Assembly (NCBI GenBank): GCA_025766275.1
Contig: JAFKAC010000096.1
Coordinates: forward strand, 1 to 64,000
Direction: 5' to 3'
From: Lactarius indigo
Lineage: Eukaryota > Basidiomycota > Agaricomycetes > Russulales > Russulaceae
DNA: 64,000 nucleotides
The notes under the pieces are model-generated. The model ran no database searches. It worked only from the letters and a program-made list of their open reading frames with translations, and was not told the DNA's origin. A program made the translations under genes and the position numbers. Shown in pieces: positions 1 through 9,389 of this stretch. Each line of letters opens with the position of its first letter. The first letter of the stretch is position 1.

Positions 1-467
1 AGCCTTCAGTCTCGCGATCTGATTCAACATGATGAGAAGCCAAGATACCTGGCAGTTGACCCGCTTCACTGGGTCGAGTCCCACGAGAATAGTAATGACG
101 CAGAACAAAGGGAACCATCGGACACCCAAATAAAGCTGTATGTACCAGCTTGAGTTAATCATCTCGCATTCCTGTCTGGGCGGCACGCAACGTACCAAAA
201 ACGATAAGCGAAAGTTCCGCTTGCCACTGAAGACAGAATATTCGAATCCGATGTTCACGACAAACTCCCAGCTTGTATGAGAAGAAATTTAATAATTTGA
301 TTTTACGAGGCCGAGGATGACTGTGCTCACAGGAGAACTCCCCATATGGCGTGGTAAAGCTTGAGGAGGGCGACTGTAATGCAAACGTGAATAGTTATAA
401 ATGTTGGAACCAAGACTGGCGAACAATAGTCTGCAGTGACGACAGCAGGACTTTTCCAGTCGGTCAT
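1..467 (-). CDS. 7TM family copy A, exons 1-3 only (cut by window edge)
   Basis: This is the 5' part of a multi-exon gene for a fungal seven-transmembrane protein, paralogous to the intact copies at 25469, 50459 and 55167. Exon 1 begins at the ATG at 467-465 (MTDWKSPAVV...) and ends at a GTGAGC donor. Exon 2 encodes the conserved WEFVVNIGFEYSVFSGKR stretch. Exon 3 is exactly 49-135 (87 nt, 29 codons, ending in NCQ), the same length as in the intact paralogues. The remainder lies left of the window. No frame break is visible in the three exons. The function is unknown; membrane topology and family membership are inferred from the complete copies. Confidence 0.75.
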
Positions 468-3160
468 ATTATGGGGGAAACGGGGCCGGTGCGACGATGT
501 GAGGAGTCAGACGGGGCGGACCAGAGTAGATCCGGGTATGCATGAAGTGATCTCAATATATATAAAGCCCTATTAAAAACAAAAATGTCAGTACACAGCC
601 TGAGCAAGGTGCACTGGCACGCGGCCCTTCCCCCCCTCCATTCAGTTGACAGTGCCACACGTCAGTGTCTTCGTTAAGAGCTTCCGAGGTTTGCTACACT
701 TTCGCCACTTGATGACATCAAGATCAAGAGAGGGGGGCATCTGATTACTAGCGTGATATTTGATCTATAACCTTACTAGAGTCAGTGCAAACGAAGTCGC
801 AAACACACTCGGCGGCAAGCTCGGCGGCGGCTTGGGCCAAGAACCACGCAATGGATGAGTGCTCCAACTCCAGCCCCACTCTCTTTCTCTGGTTGTAATG
901 CAAATGCTGACTCGACCGTCTATGACGATATTGTAGTAAGTTTTTGTGAAAATTCGGAAGTGACTTTACAGTCAAGTTTACAGTAAAACAGTGGGTGATT
1001 ACGTGATCGGCAAGGCCGGTTGGTGGGGTCGGTGAGGTCGGTGAAGACCCCGTGGCGGGGATATGGGCCTCGGGCATTTATTGATCCACCATCGCCTCAA
1101 CATTTTCATTGTTCTATGCCGTGACCCCACAACCTTGATAACTTGGTGGCCCCTCCTCGTTACTTGTCGTGCACTGGCACTTGGCCTACGTCTCAAACAT
1201 ACCACGCTGCAGCCTGGATACGGTGCTTACACTCGTGATTGGTATATCCGATTCCATTCGTCTCATATCAACTTCTCCGACTCGTTTATCTATCCTATAC
1301 ATATGCGACATCCATGTCCGCCTTCATTTGGCTCATCGTCACCATCTATCTTTTTTCACACACAGCGTGCTCCACTAGGCGATGGCCATCACCACACCAT
1401 CACCACGCCGCACTTCTACCGGGCGGAGCCACGATTTATTCTCATGTATGTTTCTTTTTCTTCTCTTTTCTACCGTGTTCGTTTTTGCCTGCCACCCTAG
1501 TCCCCGACAGAATCAATAATTTTGGCCTTTGTTCTCACTTGGCCTCACTCGCGACTCCCTCCGTCTTCCCGATCGCTACGTGATATTTTGTCACTCTGCC
1601 TTCGCGTTCCGCCCCCGTCCACGTTCCGTTCCCCTCGCATTTCATTTCGTTCGCCCATACCACTCCTACTCACTCCTTTCATCCTTCTCCATGTCGTTTT
1701 GATCATAAGTACCGGGTTTCTCCATTTGCGCACACCGCCTCTTTCTTGCTGAACGTATCTGCGCGTCACCTACGCCTTCTCACTTGATCCCAGGGTGAGC
1801 CAGATTTGATCAATGATACCCCTAGCACTATATTTGCAGGACTACCATCAATGGGCCCAAGCACCGCCGTCAGACCTGGTTCCCCATTGTCGGCTACCTG
1901 ATCGAGGCCTGATCGGTTTCGGTTTTAACCGAACACCGGTCGTTTACTCGCTATCCCCCAGTCCTCGCCTTCACAGCTTTGCTCTTATTTTCCTTTCCCT
2001 TCCTCACACGCCTTCATACCCTCCCCTGTCCCCTCTCCCTCCACTTTTTCTAAATAAATAAAAAAACTGCTTCGCGTGTTGGACTCATTGATCCAAGTCC
2101 CCACATTCCATCGCTCATATCGTTGTCATAAATCCGATCCCAAACTAACCTTTGTTACACGTACCACGTGCGTTGTGCCCTCTTAGCGAGTAGTTCATCC
2201 ATCCTACAAAATTTGGACGTGATCAAACAACCAGTAATATCCGACAAGAGCCCCCGCGATCAAGTAGCAACCTGGGATCCCGACATGAGGTAAGGTCTCA
2301 ACGTTCGAATGTTCCAGACGGCCCTCGCGCAGGTACTGTCATACACTCTGCACGATATCCGGTGTCAGTACACGCTAAGGAGGCCATGCGCCGATATCAT
2401 AGTCTACGCAGAACAGTGGGTCAGACCTCTGACCCATTTTTCAAGCCCCATTTTTTGTTTTGAAGTTGCCTGTGGACATTGCGCAAACAACCCGGGCTGC
2501 CTTGGGTTCAGAGAGGGATAAAGCCGCGTTATTAATCGTGCAGGCCACTGCATGGCGCGTAACTTTGTATACAGGTCCGCTTGAATTGAGGACGCGTCGC
2601 TCCAAGATTTCTCTAAAGGCGCGCGATCGTACGAGACGCTCGGGAACACGGAGAAGTGGACACACTGAACTATAAAGGGCTGTGAAGTCCTGGGAGGACT
2701 AGGGAGCGACCAATCGATGTCGCAAGAGGTAATACTGTAGCCCGAATCGGCCGATTGGCGGGAAAGTGTGGGCCGACCGGTTCGGAAGGTTCGTATTTAT
2801 TTCGTGCTGTGCTGCATGCTGCACGCCTTGACGGGACGAGTTGGGATCGTGTCAGGTAGAGTGGTAGTATAGTATACGTATTCGAGTGTATTTGAATATT
2901 CTCCGCTACTACTGTAAGGTTTGTTTTAGAAATGCCACCATACTCACCCAAGATCTCACCTCGAGCCCCCCTGCCCTCATATTTCTTACACCCCTCCTAA
3001 CTCAATCGGTCTCGCAGTCTCTGTCTCATCTAGTGCGCATATTTTAATCCATCGCTCCCTCAGGCCTTGCCTCAGTCAGGCTCTTCCTCTCGCTTGCTAG
3101 TGATTATGTCATCGCCGCCGCCCTCGCTACTAGGTCGCTCAATTGCTGACGTGACCCTGT
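468..3160. repeat. Array spacer of unit 1 (first part)
   Basis: This spacer is shared with the other units. Recognisable blocks are a TATATATAAAG promoter-like segment (556-566), a block with a conserved CTTTCTCTGGTTGTAA motif (about 880-900), the 1060-1800 block (also at 27750-28400, 35400-36300 and, inverted, 43550-44060 and 54200-54600), the 1800-2700 block (also at 28450-29150 and 36350-36880, inverted at 53250-53850 and 58600-59480) and the 2840-3160 block (also at 31130-31460 and 41240-41540, inverted at 58090-58420). Short frames inside it are not conserved between copies, and I do not support a gene here. Confidence 0.7.
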
Positions 3161-3169
3161 TCGTATCAC
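3161..3169. repeat. Left 9-bp target-site duplication of the MULE
   Basis: TCGTATCAC at 3161-3169 is repeated exactly at 23882-23890, on either side of the terminal inverted repeats. Paralogous spacers at 31455 and 41550 show an uninterrupted version of this site, so the 9 bp were duplicated on insertion. Nine bp is the usual Mutator TSD length. Confidence 0.92.
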
Positions 3170-3405
3170 AGCAGTCCTAGCTCACCCCCCCCCCTAACAC
3201 GTCACATGACATCACGTGACTCATCGCGCGCACAAACTCGGACCTTAACTTGCCATATAACATTTTGGGAAATTAATTATGTAATTAAGTCACGTGACCA
3301 GTACATGAAAAGTAGTACACAATGTACGCGACGCGATTTGAATCCCCGATTCCCCAAATGCCCCCCACCTCAAATGACGACTTTGCCCCCCTGCCCGAGA
3401 GCCAG
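3170..3405 (+). repeat. Left terminal inverted repeat of MULE (236 bp)
   Basis: Reads as the reverse complement of 23646-23881. The only differences I see are in the first 15 bases (positions 4, 9 and 14 of the TIR), followed by ten Cs and then a long identical stretch with two CACGTGAC motifs. Confidence 0.92.
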
Positions 3406-3779
3406 CCACTTGGCCTGATTGATTGATTAAGGTGTCCTTGTGTGCTTTATGAATTTAATTTTTTTGTTTTGTTTTTTTTGGAAAGCAGTGGGGTGAGTTC
3501 GTATCGGGCCGGGCCGCAGCGCGGCGAAATGCTAAGTCGATAGATAATTATGGAGCTTGGCCCCTTCATGTTCGCCCCACACATTCGCCTTGCTGCTGCC
3601 TCGCTCTCTTGCCTCTCACCGACCCCCACCGCCCTCTCACTCCCTCAACAATTCTGTGGTGATTAAATTAGAGCAGTGACGAGGCTGAGAAGCGGAGAGA
3701 GAGAAGCAGCAGGTGAGTAAGATCTCTGCCCTGGTTTCAGTGTCTGACTACGTCTCGTATTCTTCCAACGCACGTCGAC
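3406..3779. other. MULE internal non-coding stretch
   Basis: Between the left TIR and the minisatellite there is a T-rich run around 3455-3480 and otherwise unique sequence. Small frames here have no recognisable similarity. Confidence 0.5.
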
Positions 3780-4015
3780 GAGCCACGTTCACTACGACTT
3801 CGCTGGCCCAGGTCCATATCCCACCGTTGTTCTCTCATGACTCACCGCTGTTGCTGCACTGTCGCGTTCACTACGAGTTCGCTGGCCCAGGTCCATACCC
3901 CACCGTTGTTCTCTCATGACTTACCTCTGTCACTGCACTGTCGCGTTCGCCACGACTTCGCTGGCCCAGGTCCATACCCCACCGTTGTTCTCTCACGACT
4001 CACCGCTACTACTGC
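3780..4015. repeat. 79-bp minisatellite in MULE, left part
   Basis: Three units; the landmark CGCTGGCCCAGG occurs at 3801, 3880 and 3959, exactly 79 bp apart. The array is interrupted by E1 at 4016 and resumes at 11826 with the same phase (landmarks at 11853 and 11932). Confidence 0.85.
4011..4015. repeat. E1 target-site duplication (left copy)
   Basis: ACTGC at 4011-4015 is repeated at 11826-11830 directly outside the two LTRs. Five bp is the expected Ty3/Gypsy TSD size. Confidence 0.93.
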
Positions 4016-4524
4016 TGTTACGCTCCACCGGCGTCAGTCCGACTTGGACTTAAGAGAGGCGTAATCGACTTAGCGAAAGACAGGCAAATGGGGATCACGT
4101 GTCAACCCAATGCAAGCTGAACAGGGGCACTCGGGCACACGCTGCAGCTAAAGGTGAAGAAGGAGTATCCTATGAATGGATACAAGCGGAAGCACACTTA
4201 GCCCAAGACTAAGGCAGATGGAAGACGAGTCAAGTGGTGGATTGAAGAAGACCAAGATGGGGACTCTTGGTCTTCCGAGTCAACTACTTATACAAATACG
4301 CGCGGGCTTTAAAGCGCCGCTGGAACAATCGGTGACCAATAGCGTAACTAGCTCGAACCCTAGTACAGCTATCCTAGGAATGAGTCATACGTGAGTCACA
4401 ATCACATGCGAACTACTACGCTGACTGATACGATGTAAGAGTCCATGACTAATGCTGATACCGGACCGTAGTCATAACCGGTCATGAGTCGTGTGTGATG
4501 AGTCGTTAAGTCCGTACCGTAACA
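4016..4524 (-). repeat. E1 3' LTR (509 bp)
   Basis: Matches 11317-11825 base for base except an A/G difference in the CAATGC(A/G)AGCTG segment (near 4114). Ends are TGTTACG...CCGTAACA on the plus strand. Confidence 0.95.
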
Positions 4525-4537
4525 TCACCCCCTTTTC
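4525..4537 (-). other. E1 polypurine tract
   Basis: On the element strand, GAAAAGGGGGTGA lies directly against the 3' LTR, the position needed to prime plus-strand DNA synthesis. Confidence 0.85.
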
Positions 4538-4556
4538 AAGAGTGAGGCCCACCTCA

Positions 4557-7500
4557 CTAGTCCGCTACCGATTCCTGTCTCATTTTCTCCGCCTCATCCT
4601 CCATTCGTGCTAATATGTTAGCGCGCTCGAGCCGATAAAGACTGTCCTTTTTGTCATCAACCACCAGCTGCCTTTCCAACTGTAGCTGCCGAATCCTCTT
4701 CTCCAATTGGTCCTCGGCAAACGCAAACTGCCGGAACCGGCGCAGTTCTTGGGTGAGAGTGACATCCCCGATGCGCATAAGCAGCAGGTCAGTGGGGTGT
4801 CGATCGCGGAGCATGAAATACTCCTCGTGTGGGATAAATGCGCGATTGTTCTTGGGGAGATGGGGAGTGGCGTAAAGTGGTTTACCGTAAAGGAGGCCCG
4901 ACCCCGGAGCTAATCCGAGTACGAAGGGGTCTCCTCCTCGGATAACCTGTACGTGGGAGGCTTGTACCGTCGGTCCGTTGGGGAGTTTGATCGGGAACGG
5001 AATGTAATCGGGTCCTCGATTGACCCGGAACCCTTCAGGGACGACGGCCCTGGTTGCGGGGTCTCGTTCGCCCATTGGTGTATAACGAGCCGCTTGTGCC
5101 ACGGCAACTCGTCCTCGGTGTAGAGGCCCCCCCGCTGCGTTGACGAGGAAGGGAGTGGCGGCTGGATCTTCAGCGTAGAATTCATGGTTAAGGAATGCGT
5201 GCCTGATGGGGTAGTGGTCTCTAAGCTCGTCTTCATCCTCATCCTCGTCCAATACTCCTTCCGCTCCTTCATCATTCGGCGTCGGCAGGCGGCGATATGC
5301 AGTTGCTCCCGCTGCCACTGCGCCGCCGTCTCCTTCCATTCTTGTTCGTACTTCTCTATGGCGTTGGGTGGCTTCACCGCGCGGGACAGCTGCTTGAAGC
5401 CGAAAGAGTTCGTCTTCCGTGAGGAAGACTTCGGGCTCACCGGTGTCGGGGTTTGTGAGGGCGTACATTGGCGGAGGTACTGGTTGAGTTGTTGCTGGAT
5501 CGTCGTCGACAACTCCCTGTAGGGGCAAAGGGAATCGTTGCAGTGTCTGGCGCAGTTCTTCACCAGTGATAGGGCCGTCTTCCTCATGCTGCATGGAGGG
5601 ACGGCTTCCTCTCGCAGTTCTAACGACTGCGGTGTCGTCGGCGGAGTCGGGGTCGACAAGCGTGGTGGAGGAGTCGTTGACGAGGGTAGAGAGGAGTGCA
5701 AGCTGGTCATCGCGTCGAGTAGAGGACATGGAATGAATGGGAGATGGGGACTTATCACGACAGGAGGTTCCCCTTATATGTGTTTCTCTGTCGGGGTTAG
5801 AATGTTTGAAGTCCCGAACGGCTTCATCGGCAAATACGTCATCCTTATCTATCCATTGATTGTCGGAGTCCGGATAACCCTTCCATTTGACAAGGTACTG
5901 GAGTCGACGTCTTCTGCCGAACCGCCGAGAGTCTAGAATCTTCTCGACCTCGTATTCTTCTTCGTTATCAACCAAATCTGGTGGTGGGCGCTGATAGTTT
6001 GGTCCGTGCGTGGGTGTTTCACGATAAGGTGTGAGAAGATCTATGTGGAAGACATCGTGGATGCTCCACTGCGTGGGAAGTTCGAGGCGATAGTTGACAG
6101 GGGACATCACCTGGATGACCTTAAATGGTCCGTGGCGCTTTGCGGCTAGTTTTGCGGTTGGTTGATGGGTGCGTAGGTGGCGTCCTTCTAGCCACACGAG
6201 GTCTCCTTCCTTGAACTTGGGCATATCTTTATGCTTGACCCATGACTTCTGCGCCCGGAGCATGCAAGAGAGGGCGCGTTGTCGTGCTTGTTTGAATTGG
6301 TCTAATCTTAGTGACACCTGTGGGATCGGGGAAGGTCTATCGGTCCAATCAGCACGCGGGTTGAACCCGGATAGGAGGAAGAAGGGGGACTCCCGCGTGG
6401 TTTCGTTAGGCCAGTTGTTATGCGTGAATTCCGCCATAGGCAGATAGCGGACCCAGTCATCTTGTCGTTCATTTACCCAGAAGCGGAGGTATTGTTCTAG
6501 CCATTGGTTGGTTCGTTCTGATTGGCCGTCGGTTCTGGGGTGATAAGCGGTTGAGATATTTTGACTGATGCCAAGGATTTTACATATCTCTCGCATAAAC
6601 TTGGATGCGAAGCGGGGATCGCGATCACTGATAACGCGCGAGGGGAGTCCGAATCGTGCGAAGACGTGAGAAACATACAGGGCGGCCGTCCCCTCTGCCG
6701 TTATCTCTTCGTTGCAGGGGATAAAAACAGCGGCCTTAGTACAATCGTGATCTGTTACCGTTAGAATAGAGTCGTACCCCCGGGAGATGGGGAGTTTGGT
6801 GATAAAGTCCACTGCGATAGTCTCGAATGGCAGGGCTTCTGGTTTTGGGTAGATAGGTTGTAGAGGTGCCCTGATGGGACGAAGGTTGACTTTGTGTCGT
6901 TGGCATTCTGCGCAGCCTTTGACGTAGTCCGTGACGTCATTCCTCATCTGCGGCCACCAATAATGCCGCTCAGTGAGCTGAAGAGTTCGTTTAATACCGG
7001 GGTGACCGTAGACAGGAGAGTCATGGTGAGCTGCGATGATGGTGCGTTTATCGTGGATGCCACCGGTGACTACTCGACGTCCATCCTTGTACCACGTTCC
7101 TTCAATATCTTTTAGCTTGTGAGCGTCGACCCAGGGTTTTAACTTAGCTGTATCTTGCTCGTAAATTGGGTGTTCTGGAATCATTTCAACCGGTAAGATC
7201 TCGGGTCTCCAATGTGGATGTCGTGGTTCTTCCAACGTGGTGGCGCGTACAAAGACGCTTTCTGGTAACACGATTATCCCTTCGTTATCGTTTTCTCCTT
7301 GATCGTAGTCTGGTCTCCGTGACAACGCGTCGGCGCGTCCGTTAGAAGTCCCCTTAATATGATGAATCTCAAAGTCGTATTCTGAGAGTTCAAGTACTTC
7401 CCTAGCCACGCGTCTGCTAATCTTCTGGGGCGATTTCCAATATTGCAGATTGAGGTGGTCGGAGAATACTTTAATTTTGTGAGGGGAACCTGCTAGAAGG

Positions 7501-9362
7501 GGTCTCCAGTGACGGAAGGCCTTGACGATCGCCAAAAGTTCAAGGTCGTAAATGTCGTAGTTCCGCTCGGCTTCATTGAGGGTGGATGAATAGTAGCCGA
7601 TGGGGTGTCGTTTGCCGTCCGCTTTGCGTTGTAGGAGAACGGCTCCGGTCGCAAATCCTGATGCGTCGACCTCTAGTTCGAATTGCTGAGTGAGGTCCGG
7701 GTGTGTGAGGACAGGTTCACTAGTGACAAGGGTTTTGAGGTCTTGGAACGCCTTCTCTTCTTCGGTTCCCCAATGCCACTCAGTGTCTTTTCGTGTGAGT
7801 TTGTTAAGAGGTCGTGCTTTGGTTGCGAATCCTCGTATGAAGGGTCGGTAAAAATTGCAAAAACCCAGAAAAGAGCGGACGTCCTTAACTTTGGTTGGCG
7901 TAGGCCAGTCTTTGATGCCCGAAATTTTGACGGGGTCCATGCGTGTCACCCCCTTTTCAAGGATTACCCCCAGGTAATCCATGCGCGGGGAGTGGAAGAG
8001 GCATTTCTCAAGTTTATAATACAGGTCGTGCTCCGCGGATACGCGGAGGACGTCTTTAACTGCTTCGATGTGGTCGGGTAAGGAGTGATTAAGTCCCGTG
8101 GCGATACCGATGTCGTCCATGTAGACCCTAATAGTTGTGCCGCGTTTTTCGTGTTTCGCGATGATGTCCCTGAAGATGAAGTTCATCATGGTCTGGAACG
8201 TCGCCGGGGAATTGGTTAAGCCGAAAAACATCACCGTTGGTTCGAATAGTCCATAGCGTGTTTTGAACGCCGCTTTCTCCTCGTCTCCTTCTTTGATACG
8301 TATGTTGTTGTAGCCCCATCTAACGTCGAGCTTTGTATAGATGTGGGCGTTGCTGAGATCAGTGATAAGGTCGGAAATGAGGGGGAGTGGGTATTGATTG
8401 CGGATGGTGACCGCGTTGATTCTTCGGTAGTCCTGAACGGGCCGTAATTTACCGTCCTTCTTTTTGATGAAGAAGAAGGACGACGCGTATGGGGATTTAG
8501 AGGGTCGTATGTACCCCTTTTTCAGTTGTTCGTCGATCCACTCGCGTAATTTCTTGTCTTCTTCTTGAGTCATAGGGTATATCTTACAGTCTATAGCGTC
8601 GGCTGTTCCGGGTTTGAATTCGATAGCGTGGTCCCAGGGCCTGCTGGGTGGAAACCTGTCCGATGCTTCTTCACTGGAGAGACGTTCGAATTCTCGATAC
8701 TCGGGGGGTAACTCAGCTTTAGTGGTGTATTGTTGAGCGGCAATAGCGAGGTCGGTAGCAGTAGCTCTAATTCGGCATCCTTCCTCGAATTGTTGTCGTT
8801 GTTCGTCCGTGATAACGCAAGAGTGTACAACTTCATAGTCGTCGTTTTGGACGGTGGCTGCGGCCATTATTGGTGTGGTTTTGACGTAGGGATTGGTGGA
8901 ACGGATGATGATGGGGAGCATATCTTCGTGAATGGCTGCCTGTGACCATTTGATATGTGGGTCGTAGATAGCGAGCCAGGGGTATCCTAGGACAATGTCC
9001 TCGTTTCCAATGTCCGTAATGAGGAAACGGATTTCCTTATGAATGCCTTTAGTCTGAACGTCAACGTCGGTATAATGGGTGATACGTCCTGACTTATTTT
9101 CCGTGTTGTCAATGTTCCATATTTTTTTTGGGATGTCGAGTGATTTGGTCCCAAGCCCCATCCTTTTTGCGAAGGAGGGTTTCATGAAGCAATGGGTTGC
9201 TCCTGAGTCGACTAGTGCTCGTATGTCGGCCATTGCGTAACTGGTGCGAATCGATACTGGAACTCTCATAGAACGATAGCGAGTCATGATTACACTGTTA
9301 CAATTAACTGCCCTCACCCAGGCCGATGGGTTCAGGCGTCCTGAAAACCCTCCTTCTTCCAC
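4557..9362 (-). CDS. pol: E1 Pol polyprotein (protease-RT-RNase H-integrase-chromodomain)
   Basis: The frame encodes up to 1601 residues. Order: aspartic protease with DSG at 52-54; reverse transcriptase about 280-470 with YMDD at 414-417; RNase H about 560-682 (VDASG, DHLNL, DAL); integrase zinc motif (H780, H787, C817, C820) and catalytic core D852, D913, E949 (60 and 35 residues between); chromodomain about 1137-1190 (YLVKWKGY). A long extension follows, with a conserved patch at 1452-1500 and a coiled-coil-like tail at 1535-1595. The frame's first codon is GTG, and no ATG precedes the protease closely. Pol is most likely made by -1 frameshifting from gag, with which it overlaps by 58 nt. 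Chromodomains of this class direct integration to marked chromatin. Confidence 0.93.
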   Translation of the reverse strand: MEEGGFSGRLNPSAWVRAVNCNSVIMTRYRSMRVPVSIRTSYAMADIRALVDSGATHCFMKPSFAKRMGLGTKSLDIPKKIWNIDNTENKSGRITHYTDVDVQTKGIHKEIRFLITDIGNEDIVLGYPWLAIYDPHIKWSQAAIHEDMLPIIIRSTNPYVKTTPIMAAATVQNDDYEVVHSCVITDEQRQQFEEGCRIRATATDLAIAAQQYTTKAELPPEYREFERLSSEEASDRFPPSRPWDHAIEFKPGTADAIDCKIYPMTQEEDKKLREWIDEQLKKGYIRPSKSPYASSFFFIKKKDGKLRPVQDYRRINAVTIRNQYPLPLISDLITDLSNAHIYTKLDVRWGYNNIRIKEGDEEKAAFKTRYGLFEPTVMFFGLTNSPATFQTMMNFIFRDIIAKHEKRGTTIRVYMDDIGIATGLNHSLPDHIEAVKDVLRVSAEHDLYYKLEKCLFHSPRMDYLGVILEKGVTRMDPVKISGIKDWPTPTKVKDVRSFLGFCNFYRPFIRGFATKARPLNKLTRKDTEWHWGTEEEKAFQDLKTLVTSEPVLTHPDLTQQFELEVDASGFATGAVLLQRKADGKRHPIGYYSSTLNEAERNYDIYDLELLAIVKAFRHWRPLLAGSPHKIKVFSDHLNLQYWKSPQKISRRVAREVLELSEYDFEIHHIKGTSNGRADALSRRPDYDQGENDNEGIIVLPESVFVRATTLEEPRHPHWRPEILPVEMIPEHPIYEQDTAKLKPWVDAHKLKDIEGTWYKDGRRVVTGGIHDKRTIIAAHHDSPVYGHPGIKRTLQLTERHYWWPQMRNDVTDYVKGCAECQRHKVNLRPIRAPLQPIYPKPEALPFETIAVDFITKLPISRGYDSILTVTDHDCTKAAVFIPCNEEITAEGTAALYVSHVFARFGLPSRVISDRDPRFASKFMREICKILGISQNISTAYHPRTDGQSERTNQWLEQYLRFWVNERQDDWVRYLPMAEFTHNNWPNETTRESPFFLLSGFNPRADWTDRPSPIPQVSLRLDQFKQARQRALSCMLRAQKSWVKHKDMPKFKEGDLVWLEGRHLRTHQPTAKLAAKRHGPFKVIQVMSPVNYRLELPTQWSIHDVFHIDLLTPYRETPTHGPNYQRPPPDLVDNEEEYEVEKILDSRRFGRRRRLQYLVKWKGYPDSDNQWIDKDDVFADEAVRDFKHSNPDRETHIRGTSCRDKSPSPIHSMSSTRRDDQLALLSTLVNDSSTTLVDPDSADDTAVVRTARGSRPSMQHEEDGPITGEELRQTLQRFPLPLQGVVDDDPATTQPVPPPMYALTNPDTGEPEVFLTEDELFRLQAAVPRGEATQRHREVRTRMEGDGGAVAAGATAYRRLPTPNDEGAEGVLDEDEDEDELRDHYPIRHAFLNHEFYAEDPAATPFLVNAAGGPLHRGRVAVAQAARYTPMGERDPATRAVVPEGFRVNRGPDYIPFPIKLPNGPTVQASHVQVIRGGDPFVLGLAPGSGLLYGKPLYATPHLPKNNRAFIPHEEYFMLRDRHPTDLLLMRIGDVTLTQELRRFRQFAFAEDQLEKRIRQLQLERQLVVDDKKDSLYRLERANILARMEDEAEKMRQESVAD

Positions 9363-9389
9363 AATTGTTGGAGGATAATGTCCTTTACG
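9332..9389 (-). promoter_or_regulatory. gag/pol overlap with -1 frameshift heptamer
   Basis: Gag and pol overlap by 58 nt, with pol in the -1 frame. The overlap contains GGGTTTT (9350-9344) read as G GGT TTT in the gag frame, a canonical X XXY YYZ slippery heptamer; after slippage it reads GGG TTT TCA in the pol frame. Two short hairpins can form: TTCAGG/CCTGAA overlapping the heptamer and ACCCA/TGGGT starting about 12 nt beyond it. Frameshifting is inferred, not shown. Confidence 0.7.
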
